DNA of 64,000 bases from Kuafuiihalomonas sp039024635 (lineage in GTDB: Bacteria > Myxococcota > Kuafuiibacteriia > Kuafuiibacteriales > Kuafuiibacteriaceae). How positions within the stretch are numbered: the first letter of the stretch is position 1; every line of letters starts with the position of its first letter. The DNA lies in assembly GCA_039024635.1 (NCBI GenBank), contig JBCCQA010000001.1, forward strand, positions 186,001 to 250,000, in the 5' to 3' direction. The position numbers and the translations under genes were made by a program. Below are positions 1-7,287 of the stretch, piece by piece. The notes beneath the pieces are model-generated. The model searched no databases, was not told the DNA's origin, and worked only from the letters and a program-made list of their open reading frames with translations.

Positions 1-1
1 T

Positions 2-109
2 TCTAGTTTCGAGCTCGGGGTCACGCTCTCCGATGTACAAAGTCTGAGCATAGAGGGGGTTGAAGGAACCGAGGTCGCCTTCAGCGAAGACCTACTGACT
101 GACTTCTAG
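2..109 (+). CDS. C-terminal end of an unidentified protein (5' partial)
   Basis: An open frame runs from the window edge to a TAG stop at 107-109. It encodes 35 residues ending TEVAFSEDLLTDF, rich in acidic and small residues with no Arg-rich shadow-frame character. The frame has no start in the window, so it is most likely the tail of a larger gene lying to the left. Nothing in 35 residues identifies a family. Coding status rests only on amino-acid composition and on the absence of any competing gene here. Confidence 0.45.
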   Translation, partial: SSFELGVTLSDVQSLSIEGVEGTEVAFSEDLLTDF

Positions 110-222
110 GTCAGATCGTTGCTTAGAGTGATGGATGAGGTGCGTCGTCTCGATGGACGCGGGGTCCACTGCCGTCCGAGCCGGCCAAGCTGTCAAGGGG
201 CCGCACACTGGAACCTGTCCCC

Positions 223-383
223 CTAGTGTACTCGACCATGAAGTTCAGGTCGCTTCCCGCCGGCCCTCGACCGCCCTGGCGGCCCGGCTGCCTGGGGCCC
301 ACCTAACTCCCTTCGAAGCTGGTCCACCAGGACGGCCCATGACTCGACGGGAAACTAGTCGAAGTTCATGACCGGCACACTAG
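223..383. mobile_element. MITE-like inverted-repeat element, copy 1 (161 bp)
   Basis: The segment begins CTAGTGTAC and ends GGCACACTAG. The first and last roughly 37 bases are imperfect inverted repeats: CTAGTGT..C..G.C.ATGAA.TTC....G.TTCCCG reads inward from both ends. A second copy lies at 55251-55439 with the same ends and a matching interior. CTAG borders both ends of both copies, so it is either part of the repeat or a 4-bp target duplication. No transposase is encoded, which fits a non-autonomous element. The right-hand CTAG supplies the TAG stop codon (380-382) of the neighbouring reverse-strand gene. Confidence 0.7.
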
Positions 384-1243
384 TTCAGGAAATCGAAGCG
401 ATGACGGACGTCGAAGAAGAGTCCGTAGAATCCGTCTTCAAACCCGTTGCCGCCGAGCGGAGCGTCGAGGAGGACCCGCAGGCGACTCCCGACCTCGAGG
501 CCCGAAAGCTCACTCTCGGGTCCCACGCGAAAGGCAACACCCGGCTCGACGAAGACCTGGGCTTCGATGTCGTTGTCGCCCGAAAAGACATATCCATCGC
601 CGAGGAAGGCGGTGGTTCCAAAGCCGACGGACAGATCGAAGGGCCCGGGCCGGTAGCCTCCCCGGATGAGGAAGGCCATCGTTCCGCCAACTTCCGACGG
701 GGCGATGATGCTCCCCCCATCGTCACTGGTGCTGGCGAGGATGGCCATTTCACCGTCCATCAAGACGTAGCTGTTTCCACTCGAGGCGAGCTCCAGTCCC
801 AAGGGCACGAAGACGGCGAAGAGGTTCTCTCCGTATCGGTAGGCGGGCTGGAGTCCGAGGAGCGACCCCGCTCGACCTTGGGCGATGCTGTCTTGAAGTG
901 CGTTGTCCTCGGAGATGAAGCCGGTCGGGATGGACACACCAAAGCCTACTTCGAAGAAGCCCACGTCTTCGAGCTTCGCCAGAAAGCGGCCGCTCAACCC
1001 GATGTTGCCGATGACAGAGGTGCCCTGCCCGCCGCCGTCCTGAATGGCGAAGGGAATGTCGAGCTCAAAAACGAGGGGCTCGATGACGCGCAGTCGAGTG
1101 TGGAGAAGAGGCGCGAAGGTCGTGGCAGAGTCTCGGGCGAAGGTTCCGAGCTCCAGGCCTATCTCAGAGTGGCTCAAGAAGTATTGACCGTCCTCGACCG
1201 TAGGCGCAGCCGTAGCGAGTCCGGCTAGCATCAAGCTCAGCAT
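380..1243 (-). CDS. putative outer-membrane beta-barrel protein
   Basis: This 287-residue protein begins with a short hydrophobic leader (LSLMLAGLATAAPT) that looks like a signal peptide. The rest alternates short amphipathic stretches with Gly and aromatic residues (FEVGFGVSIPTGF, FDLSVGFGTTAFLG) and ends in FDFLN, typical of outer-membrane barrels. I do not recognise a named family. The ATG is preceded by a G-rich GGCAGGG, supporting this start. It lies 63 bp downstream of the deacetylase-like gene on the same strand and may be the last gene of that operon. Its stop codon lies inside the terminal CTAG of the inverted-repeat element, so the original C-terminus may have been altered by insertion. 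Confidence 0.7.
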   Translation of the reverse strand: MLSLMLAGLATAAPTVEDGQYFLSHSEIGLELGTFARDSATTFAPLLHTRLRVIEPLVFELDIPFAIQDGGGQGTSVIGNIGLSGRFLAKLEDVGFFEVGFGVSIPTGFISEDNALQDSIAQGRAGSLLGLQPAYRYGENLFAVFVPLGLELASSGNSYVLMDGEMAILASTSDDGGSIIAPSEVGGTMAFLIRGGYRPGPFDLSVGFGTTAFLGDGYVFSGDNDIEAQVFVEPGVAFRVGPESELSGLEVGSRLRVLLDAPLGGNGFEDGFYGLFFDVRHRFDFLN

Positions 1244-1306
1244 GCCCTGCCTTTACTGGCCCTCGGGCTCGCGACAAGCCCTTTGTTTAGGGGCTCCTTC
1301 TTCGCC

Positions 1307-2155
1307 TCAGAGGTACGGCCAGAGATCACCGAGTCGGCCCTGGTCGAAGAGACCCGCCCGAAGGCCGAGCTTGTTCGCCCTTCGCAGGACGCGTCGAGCC
1401 AGTCCCGCCCTGGCTTGGGCTTTCACGAGTCCGTTCCATTCGAAGTCGCGGAGCATAGCTCGGTAGAAGGGGTCGCCCAAAGCTTCCCCCAGCGACGCTT
1501 CGACGAAGCCCAAGTCTCGTAGGAGCCCAAGGAGCCTCGGAAAGGCCGCTTGCGAGACGGGGCCGAAGTGGACGTAGGCTATGGAGGGCGCGCTGACCTG
1601 GTTTCGCTTCCGCGCCTGAATTTCAGCGTCCAGACTTCGGCGGGCCACCGACAGGTAGCGGTTAAGGACAGCCTGAGCTTCGTCGGCGTCACGAGCCCCT
1701 TCGAAGCGCGGGTCGAACAAGTGATCATGGACCTCCACGCTGGCCGGCGCCAACTCGTAGCCAAGTTCTTCGAGCCCGGACTGGATCCGGCTTCGGGCGT
1801 CCGCATCTGAGCCCCGGTCGAGGTGAGGAAAGCGAAACCACTTGGGGTGGTGCTCGAATGCGCCCAGCTCTTCGAGTCGGCGGTCGCACTTCCCGGCCGA
1901 ATCCAAGAAGGCATCCGCGCCGGCTCGCGTCGCAGGAACGTGATCCCAGCTGTGGTTACCCAAGGCAAAGCCGGCCTGTAGCCACCGCTCGAGAGCTGGG
2001 GGGTCAGCGCGAGATCCGATGACGAAGGCGCAGCAGTCTCTCCACCCGTCGGCTTCCAAGGCCTCACGCATCCGATCCATGCGACTGAGTTCGAAGGACA
2101 CCCCGGGTTCATCGACCGACGGCGCATCGTCGATGGTCAAACAGAGCCGGGTCAT
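1307..2155 (-). CDS. polysaccharide deacetylase-like (NodB/CE4) protein
   Basis: This 282-residue protein carries the CE4 signature set. TIDDAP at residues 7-12 is motif 1 (catalytic and metal Asp), HSWDH at 68-72 is motif 2 (metal His pair), and RFPHLDRG near 108-115 is motif 3. The metal triad therefore looks intact, which predicts hydrolytic N- or O-deacetylation of a glycan or amide, although TIDDAP differs from the usual TFDDGP. No signal peptide is visible, so it probably acts in the cytoplasm, unusual for a peptidoglycan or chitin deacetylase. Its ATG overlaps the stop of the upstream AMP ligase (ATGA), implying translational coupling. A longer frame upstream is only the shadow of the ligase gene. 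Substrate unknown. Confidence 0.8.
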   Translation of the reverse strand: MTRLCLTIDDAPSVDEPGVSFELSRMDRMREALEADGWRDCCAFVIGSRADPPALERWLQAGFALGNHSWDHVPATRAGADAFLDSAGKCDRRLEELGAFEHHPKWFRFPHLDRGSDADARSRIQSGLEELGYELAPASVEVHDHLFDPRFEGARDADEAQAVLNRYLSVARRSLDAEIQARKRNQVSAPSIAYVHFGPVSQAAFPRLLGLLRDLGFVEASLGEALGDPFYRAMLRDFEWNGLVKAQARAGLARRVLRRANKLGLRAGLFDQGRLGDLWPYL

Positions 2156-3618
2156 CCCGGCCCTCGGAGTTTGGCCCGCTGGAGCTTGCCCGAGCTCGTC
2201 TTGGGGATCTCGTCGACCACCTCGAAGCTCCGAGGCAGCTGGTGATCGACCAACGTGGTTCGGAGCGCTTGCAGTGAGGCTCCAGGATCGAAGTCCTTGC
2301 TCGACACCACCACGAAGGCCTTCACGACACTGCCCAATATGCCGCCTGGGTCGGGAACGCCCACACACGCTGCCTCCTCGACGCCGGGCAGTCGGCGCAG
2401 CTCACGCTCCACTTCTTCCGGTGCAACCTTCAGTCCGCCCACGTTGATGACGTCGTTCTTTCGCCCCATCAGACTCAACAGTCCCTCTTCGTCGAGGGAG
2501 CCCAGGTCTCCGGTCCGCACCCAACCGTCGTCGGTCTGGGTCGCTCGGGTCAGGGCCTCGTCGTCCCAATAGGCCTGGAACATCATGGGACCGGTCGCCT
2601 CGACCTCTCCCACCTCGCCAGGTTCCGCTTCTTGGCCACTCTCCGCCCTAATCCGGATTCGACACAGAGGCGAGGGCTGGCCCACTTTGCTCGAGGAAGC
2701 AGGGTGGTCACGAACGTCTCGAAAGACGGCCCGGGACACCTCGGTCATCCCGTAGTGATGGACGATGCGGGTCTCGGGGAGGGCGCTGACCAGCCAGGAC
2801 TCCAGTTCAGGATCGATGGGTGCGCTCCCGAGCTCGATGTATCGAAGCTGTTCTGCGAGCTTGGGAACGAAAGGCGCGACGGTCTTCTTCAGAAGACCGA
2901 CGCCGGCGGGGACGATAGCCAAGCCTGTGGCCTTGCAGGAAAGCATTAGCTTCAATAGCGCGGCGGGATTTTGAAGAGCGCCAAGGACCAAGCAGTGGCC
3001 CGCCTCCGCAAGGCAGCGCAGTCGTCCTAGACCGAAGGAGTGGCTCAGAGGAATCGGGACCACCTCGACGTCACCAGGCTCTACGGGTAAGAATCCAAGG
3101 ATGTTCCTGGCCGCGGCCGCCACGTTGGCCTGACTCAGCAGGACGCCCTTCTTCTTGCCAGTTGTTCCGGTCGTGAACAGAAGGTCCGCCGTGTGCTCGG
3201 GCCCGACTTCGACGGCGAGCTCGGCCTGGGCCTCGCTCTGTCGCGCCCAAGAGGCGATCGAATGCCAGCCCGCCTCGGCCTCTTCGTCGGTCGTACAGCA
3301 GAGCGTGGGGCGGCACGTCTCGATGATCTCTCGCACCGAGCCCCGATTCAGGTCGGGCCCGATCGGGACGGCGGTGGCGCCGACGGCGTGGGTGGCAAAG
3401 TAGGCCACGGCGACGGCGGGATGGTTGGGTCCCTGAATGGCGACGCGATCGCCTTGGCCGACGTTCATGGACCGCAGCACTCCGGCTGCCGCCGAAATCG
3501 CCGACCAGAGCTGCTCGAAGTCCAACTGGGTCTCGGCCGACCATAGGGCGGCGCGCTTTGGTGTGTGCCGAGCGTGGTCCGCCAGCCGCTCGATGAGCAG
3601 GGGCGGGCGGTCCGTCAT
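2152..3618 (-). CDS. AMP-forming acyl-CoA synthetase/acyl-ACP ligase family protein
   Basis: The 488-residue protein is a complete ANL-superfamily adenylating enzyme. It has the P-loop TTGTTGKKKG near residues 149-158, YGMTE at 289-293, WVRTGDLG near 366-373, GRKNDVINVGGLKVAP near 385-400, and the C-terminal catalytic lysine in PKTSSGKLQRAK (K478). It should activate a carboxylate as acyl-AMP and pass it to a thiol. The gene overlaps the acyl carrier protein upstream (ATGA at 3615-3618) and the deacetylase-like gene downstream (ATGA at 2152-2155). The natural inference is that it loads the co-encoded carrier protein, not CoA. The arrangement recalls acyl ligase/ACP pairs of exosortase-linked polysaccharide loci, but no exosortase is present here. 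Substrate cannot be read from sequence. Confidence 0.88.
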   Translation of the reverse strand: MTDRPPLLIERLADHARHTPKRAALWSAETQLDFEQLWSAISAAAGVLRSMNVGQGDRVAIQGPNHPAVAVAYFATHAVGATAVPIGPDLNRGSVREIIETCRPTLCCTTDEEAEAGWHSIASWARQSEAQAELAVEVGPEHTADLLFTTGTTGKKKGVLLSQANVAAAARNILGFLPVEPGDVEVVPIPLSHSFGLGRLRCLAEAGHCLVLGALQNPAALLKLMLSCKATGLAIVPAGVGLLKKTVAPFVPKLAEQLRYIELGSAPIDPELESWLVSALPETRIVHHYGMTEVSRAVFRDVRDHPASSSKVGQPSPLCRIRIRAESGQEAEPGEVGEVEATGPMMFQAYWDDEALTRATQTDDGWVRTGDLGSLDEEGLLSLMGRKNDVINVGGLKVAPEEVERELRRLPGVEEAACVGVPDPGGILGSVVKAFVVVSSKDFDPGASLQALRTTLVDHQLPRSFEVVDEIPKTSSGKLQRAKLRGPG

Positions 3619-3848
3619 GAGATCTCGTGTCCTAGACGCTCCAGCACGCGCTTAACGGCGGGGACGTCGTTCATCTCGGCCATGTCGTCCAGGCTCAGCT
3701 CTACCGAGTAGGCGGCCTGGACCGCGGTCACGATCTGGAGGGTGCCCATCGAATCCCAGCCTTCCACTTGGCCCGCTTCGGACTCGGGCGAGAGGCTCGC
3801 CCGTGGAATGCCCAGTGCCTCCGCGAGAACCCCCAAAAGCCGCTCCAT
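3615..3848 (-). CDS. acyl carrier protein
   Basis: A 77-residue acidic helical protein with the phosphopantetheine attachment motif WDSMGTLQI, modified serine S33. Length and helix pattern match a free-standing ACP or peptidyl carrier protein. It is the first gene of the reverse-strand operon, and its stop overlaps the start of the AMP ligase by 4 bp. This makes a carrier/loader pair likely. It is unlikely to be the housekeeping fatty-acid ACP because no fab genes are nearby and the motif is DSM, not DSL. The start is the ATG at 3848, 89 bp from the divergent GNAT-like gene. Confidence 0.88.
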   Translation of the reverse strand: MERLLGVLAEALGIPRASLSPESEAGQVEGWDSMGTLQIVTAVQAAYSVELSLDDMAEMNDVPAVKRVLERLGHEIS

Positions 3849-3937
3849 CTCGCGACATGAAAGACTGAATGAGCCCCTGACTCAAGCCTTCCCGATGGGC
3901 GTTTGACTCCGCCAGCCGTCCCCTCTACGGGCGCGCC

Positions 3938-4606
3938 ATGGGAGTCGAGCTCCGGCTGGCGACGGGCGCCGATGTGCCCGAGATGGCCCGACTCTGTCGC
4001 GAGAATGCTGCGAAGGGCGGCGAGCCTTTCCACAGCTTCCCGGCGCTGGCTCCTCCGCTCTTCCTCGAGCCCTATCTGGAGCTCCAGCCCACCCACTGCT
4101 GGGTGGCGGTCGGGGAGCGAGGCCTCGTGGGCTACGCCGTTGGGGCCGCTGATACTCGCCGCCATCGCCGGCTGGAGCGGCGCCTTCTCCTGCGACGACT
4201 GCCTCACCTGTTGAGCAGCCTTCGTCCCACATCGATTCCCAGTCGCGGAGCCCTACGAAGTCTGGCTCACTGGGCGCGGCGGCTTTCCATGGGTGGGATG
4301 CGGGACCCCACGGTGGAGCGGTACATCGATCTGGGCCGTTTTCCGGCCCATGCCCATTTGCAGGTCCGAAAGGAGCTCGCCCCGCCGACGACAGGCCTGG
4401 GATTGATGGTGAAGCTGCAGAAGTCCTTCGTAGAGGCGGGGGCCCGAGGCCAGCATGGACTGGCGGCCGAGCCTGAGGACCAGAGGCGCTATTGGCGAAT
4501 GATGCAGGCCTTGGGTGCCCGCCCCGTCCACCAATGGGAGCGCCTCACCGATGAAGGAACGAACATCATCTCAGTCGCCTTCGAGATGCAGCTTCGCAAG
4601 AGCTAG
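3938..4606 (+). CDS. GNAT-like acetyltransferase family protein
   Basis: The 222-residue protein opens with VELRLATGADVPEMARLCREN, a typical GNAT beta1-alpha1 start, followed by CWVAVGERGLVGYAVGAAD (beta2-beta3). The middle (LERRLLLRRLPHLLSS) is basic and less typical. Near residues 143-157 comes HLQVRKELAPPTTGLGLMVKLQK, which fits the strand and acetyl-CoA loop. Later parts are less diagnostic. I infer an acyl-CoA-dependent N-acyltransferase of unknown substrate. It diverges from the ACP-ligase-deacetylase operon across an 89-bp gap, so it may use or modify products of that operon. An upstream TTGACT (3903-3908) and TACGGG (3926-3931) are 17 bp apart and could be a weak promoter giving a nearly leaderless message. 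Confidence 0.7.
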   Translation: MGVELRLATGADVPEMARLCRENAAKGGEPFHSFPALAPPLFLEPYLELQPTHCWVAVGERGLVGYAVGAADTRRHRRLERRLLLRRLPHLLSSLRPTSIPSRGALRSLAHWARRLSMGGMRDPTVERYIDLGRFPAHAHLQVRKELAPPTTGLGLMVKLQKSFVEAGARGQHGLAAEPEDQRRYWRMMQALGARPVHQWERLTDEGTNIISVAFEMQLRKS

Positions 4607-4625
4607 CGACCCGGTCCTGAAGACG

Positions 4626-5567
4626 CTAGAAGCCGTTCAGAAGGAGGTCTCGGGCGTACTTGGGCGGGGAGTCTAGACGCTTGCCCCGGGCGCTGTACTG
4701 AAGGGCGAAGACTGAGTGGCCCACCAAGGATGCTGCCATGACCGCAGCCGAGTACCCAGGACCGCGATTCTTGCGAAAGAAGCGACGGCGGGACTCGAAC
4801 CAGTAGCTCGGCAGTCGGCGTCCCCGCTCCTTGATGCCCGTCGCGATGCCGCCGACGTGACGGATGTAGGCATCGCCCACTACGTGCCGTTCGAAGCCGG
4901 CCTGGTGGGCCCGAAGACAGAGGTCGACCTCTTCGAAGTACAGAAAGAAGCCCTCGTCGAAGAGCCCGATCGCCTCCAGCATCGCGGGCCGAATGAGCAT
5001 GCAGGCGCCGGTGACCCAGTCCGTGGGGCCCGGCTGCTGGCTCGAAGCGTCCACTGGGGCCACGAGATGCTCGGCGAAGAGATTGAAAAAGAGGTCCAGT
5101 CGAGTGTGCTGGGCGAACTCGCCAAGGACGTTCGGAAAGCGAAAGCCGGACACCCTGGTGCCGACGCCGTCATCGTCTCGGATCCTGGGTGCGGCAATGC
5201 CGACCTCGGGGTGAGCGTCCATGTACTCGACGAGGGCCCGGCTGCACCCCGGTTCGGGCTCGGCATCGGGGTTGATCAACATCAAGTAGTCCGGCCGCGG
5301 ACGGAGCCCAAGGCCGCGGCGGAGGCCTATGTTGCATCCGTAGCCAAAACCACCGTTCTCGCCCGAGCTGATGACCTCCACCGCATCGCCGTGGACCTGG
5401 CTGCCTTCCTGGAGACGGCGAAGGTCGTCACCGGGAAGGTCGTTGTCGACCACGAGGACACGACCCTGTAGCTCGGACAGGTCCTGGACCAGGGGCTCGA
5501 GGCAGCGCAGGGCGCTGTTGGCAACCCTGTAATTCACCATGGTCGCAAGAATCCGCACGGGACTCAT
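4626..5567 (-). CDS. family 2 glycosyltransferase (rhamnosyltransferase-like)
   Basis: The 313-residue protein has the GT2 (GT-A fold) hallmarks: a VLVVDNDLPGD loop, SSGENGGFGYGCNIGLRRG for nucleotide sugar binding, LMLINPDAEPE as the DxD-equivalent, and YFEEVDLCLRAHQAGF as the acceptor/catalytic ED region. It should transfer a sugar from a nucleotide donor onto a surface glycan or lipid-linked intermediate at the inner membrane. The ATG at 5567 (MSPVRIL) is chosen because the extra upstream frame overlaps the preceding gene and is low quality. The gene starts 16 bp after the SAF-domain dehydrogenase on the same strand, so the two are probably co-transcribed. Confidence 0.88.
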   Translation of the reverse strand: MSPVRILATMVNYRVANSALRCLEPLVQDLSELQGRVLVVDNDLPGDDLRRLQEGSQVHGDAVEVISSGENGGFGYGCNIGLRRGLGLRPRPDYLMLINPDAEPEPGCSRALVEYMDAHPEVGIAAPRIRDDDGVGTRVSGFRFPNVLGEFAQHTRLDLFFNLFAEHLVAPVDASSQQPGPTDWVTGACMLIRPAMLEAIGLFDEGFFLYFEEVDLCLRAHQAGFERHVVGDAYIRHVGGIATGIKERGRRLPSYWFESRRRFFRKNRGPGYSAAVMAASLVGHSVFALQYSARGKRLDSPPKYARDLLLNGF

Positions 5568-5583
5568 CTGGCCGCAGCCATCG

Positions 5584-6732
5584 TCAGGCCGACCGCACTT
5601 TGTCTCGGAGCTCCATCCAGAGCTCCAAGGCTCGGCTCGGTCGAACCTCGACGTCATCGAAGGTCAAGGTCTGGCCGGGCTCGACCTTTCGCCGTAGTCG
5701 AGCGCCGTCCATGAGGCCTAGCGGAACGTGATCGATATGCTCGGCCGTACGCACCGACGAACCTCGTACGTCAAAGCCTCCGATCGCGCGTTCGATCGAC
5801 TCGTCCTGCTTCATGTCCCGCTTGGCGATGCCCGCGACCGAGAGTCGGGGAATCGGGCCGTTGTCGAGAAGGACGGGGGCCCCGCGGACCACCTTGCGCA
5901 AGCTGTTGGCTACTTCCAGCGCGCACAAATGGTAGGGCCGAAGAAGGACATAGGCGCTCTTTTCGGTCGTGAACAGTTTCTCATAGGGCCCGTAGTTCGG
6001 GAGGCGCTCCCGAACCGGGTGGTCGGCCACGATGAAGACTCCAGGAGGCGCACCCCTGCAAAGCACGTAGTCGGTGACCGGACGCCCAAGCGTGCGGGCC
6101 TCTCGCGCTAAGTAGTCCGTCGAGGCCAGCGACTCGATGGACGCGCCGATCATGCCTTCCTTGGCAATGTCCGCGCCGAGTCCGTTTCCGACGAAGACCT
6201 GCTCGATGTGAAGCTTCGTGCCGTCGGTGAAGGATGTCGTTTCGTGCAGACTCAGCCCTTGAAGTGAGCTCCAGTACTTCATGTCCTCCAAGGAAGGGTC
6301 GTGCTTCAAGAATCCCTTGATGTTGACCAGAGCGAGGGGCTCGAAGCCCATGCCTCGACCTTCGTGAACGAGTCCCGCGATGGCCCCCGGTTGATCGCCT
6401 TCGCTTTCGGTCAGGTAGCCCTTGTCGACGAACCACGACCCGGTGGTGACGTGGAACTCGGAGTTCATCGTCACCACTTTCTTCTCGGCCTGCAGAGCTT
6501 TCTCGATCACACGAGTCGCGTGCACAGGGTCTCCGCTGGCTTCGAAGACCACGTCACAGGCGTCGAGAAAGCGGTCGATGTCCTGGGTCAGGATGTCGGA
6601 CGAGAAACCCTCGATGCCCACCAAGGGTCGTCGAGTTAGGCAGCTGGTGAGGCTAAGCTCTGGGTCCATCCGAAGCACCTCGGCTGCTCCCCTTGCGATG
6701 AACCCCGTGCCGACGAATCCAATCTTGTTCAT
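5584..6732 (-). CDS. NAD(P)-dependent oxidoreductase with C-terminal SAF domain (homoserine dehydrogenase-like)
   Basis: The 382-residue protein starts with a Rossmann motif (KIGFVGTGFIARGAAEVL), continues with ASGDPVHATRVIEKAL and VVTMNSEFHVTTGSW, and ends in a SAF-type domain around residues 310-375 (DGARLRRKVEPGQTLTFDDV). This matches the predicted homoserine dehydrogenase-like family with a SAF domain (COG4091 type). Members often sit in surface-glycan or secondary-metabolite loci. The substrate is unknown; a role in making a sugar or acid precursor for the adjacent glycosyltransferase is inference. The ATG at 6732 has AGGAAC directly upstream, which favours it over the 53-residue Arg/Ser-rich extension. 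Confidence 0.8.
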   Translation of the reverse strand: MNKIGFVGTGFIARGAAEVLRMDPELSLTSCLTRRPLVGIEGFSSDILTQDIDRFLDACDVVFEASGDPVHATRVIEKALQAEKKVVTMNSEFHVTTGSWFVDKGYLTESEGDQPGAIAGLVHEGRGMGFEPLALVNIKGFLKHDPSLEDMKYWSSLQGLSLHETTSFTDGTKLHIEQVFVGNGLGADIAKEGMIGASIESLASTDYLAREARTLGRPVTDYVLCRGAPPGVFIVADHPVRERLPNYGPYEKLFTTEKSAYVLLRPYHLCALEVANSLRKVVRGAPVLLDNGPIPRLSVAGIAKRDMKQDESIERAIGGFDVRGSSVRTAEHIDHVPLGLMDGARLRRKVEPGQTLTFDDVEVRPSRALELWMELRDKVRSA

Positions 6733-6907
6733 GTTCCTGCTAGATCGCTCGCTTTCAGCGCGAGAGTGGAGGCCGATGGGTGCGCCGTCAAGCCGGCCGT
6801 CCAGGCCCGGGTCGACTCGACTGAGGGGAGTGGCCAGGGACCGTTCGGCGTCGGGGCTCCGGGTTCCTCCGATGGCGCTCGGCCACGGCATCCTCTAGTC
6901 TGAGACA

Positions 6908-7255
6908 ATGCTCTTCGCACTGCTCTTCGGACTCCTTTTCTGGTGTCTCTTGGAGCGTCGCCCGCCCCGGAGGGAGAGGGCTGTCGGCTCACGCCCCAAT
7001 CTCCCAAAGTCTGGGCCCCGAGTGGACCGCTGGTCTCTCCCGGTGGTTCGGGGGCTGACTTTCGTGGGCTGGGTCGGCGTCTTCGGCGAGCTCTTCATGG
7101 GTCGCTTTCCGCTCGGAGGTCTGCTGTCGGTGGGACTGTTCACCCTCATCGGTGCGGTGGTGATGCACGAGATGAAGACCTACGCTTCGGCCTCCGAGCT
7201 TGCTTTGGTTCCCATCGAGTCCGAAGCCCGACGCGGGCAACTCAGCCGCCGCTAG
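6908..7255 (+). CDS. small membrane protein of unknown function
   Basis: A 115-residue reading frame. It starts with a hydrophobic helix (MLFALLFGLLFWCLLE), has a basic Pro/Arg linker, then two further hydrophobic stretches (VRGLTFVGWVGVFGELFMG and LLSVGLFTLIGAVVMHEM). Three possible membrane helices and a sensible composition support coding, but I recognise no family. It lies divergent from the dehydrogenase gene and 32 bp upstream of the GST gene in the same direction, so it could be co-transcribed with that gene. Upstream CTGAGAC is only a weak ribosome binding site. Confidence 0.55.
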   Translation: MLFALLFGLLFWCLLERRPPRRERAVGSRPNLPKSGPRVDRWSLPVVRGLTFVGWVGVFGELFMGRFPLGGLLSVGLFTLIGAVVMHEMKTYASASELALVPIESEARRGQLSRR

Positions 7256-7287
7256 GCCGCTTCATCCTCCTCAACTAGAGTGGGCAC

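Noticed and set aside
135..371. 78-residue forward frame over the inverted-repeat element
   Set aside because: The same amino-acid string is generated by the other copy's non-coding interior and it has no homolog-like features; it is a by-product of the element.
4788..4806. gggactcgaaccag looks like the T-arm of a tRNA on the reverse strand
   Set aside because: It lies inside the glycosyltransferase gene in frame, and no acceptor stem, D-arm or anticodon arm surrounds it.
5568..5657. N-terminal extension of the glycosyltransferase into the preceding gene
   Set aside because: It overlaps the 3' end of the dehydrogenase gene and reads as a shadow; a start at 5567 fits family N-termini.
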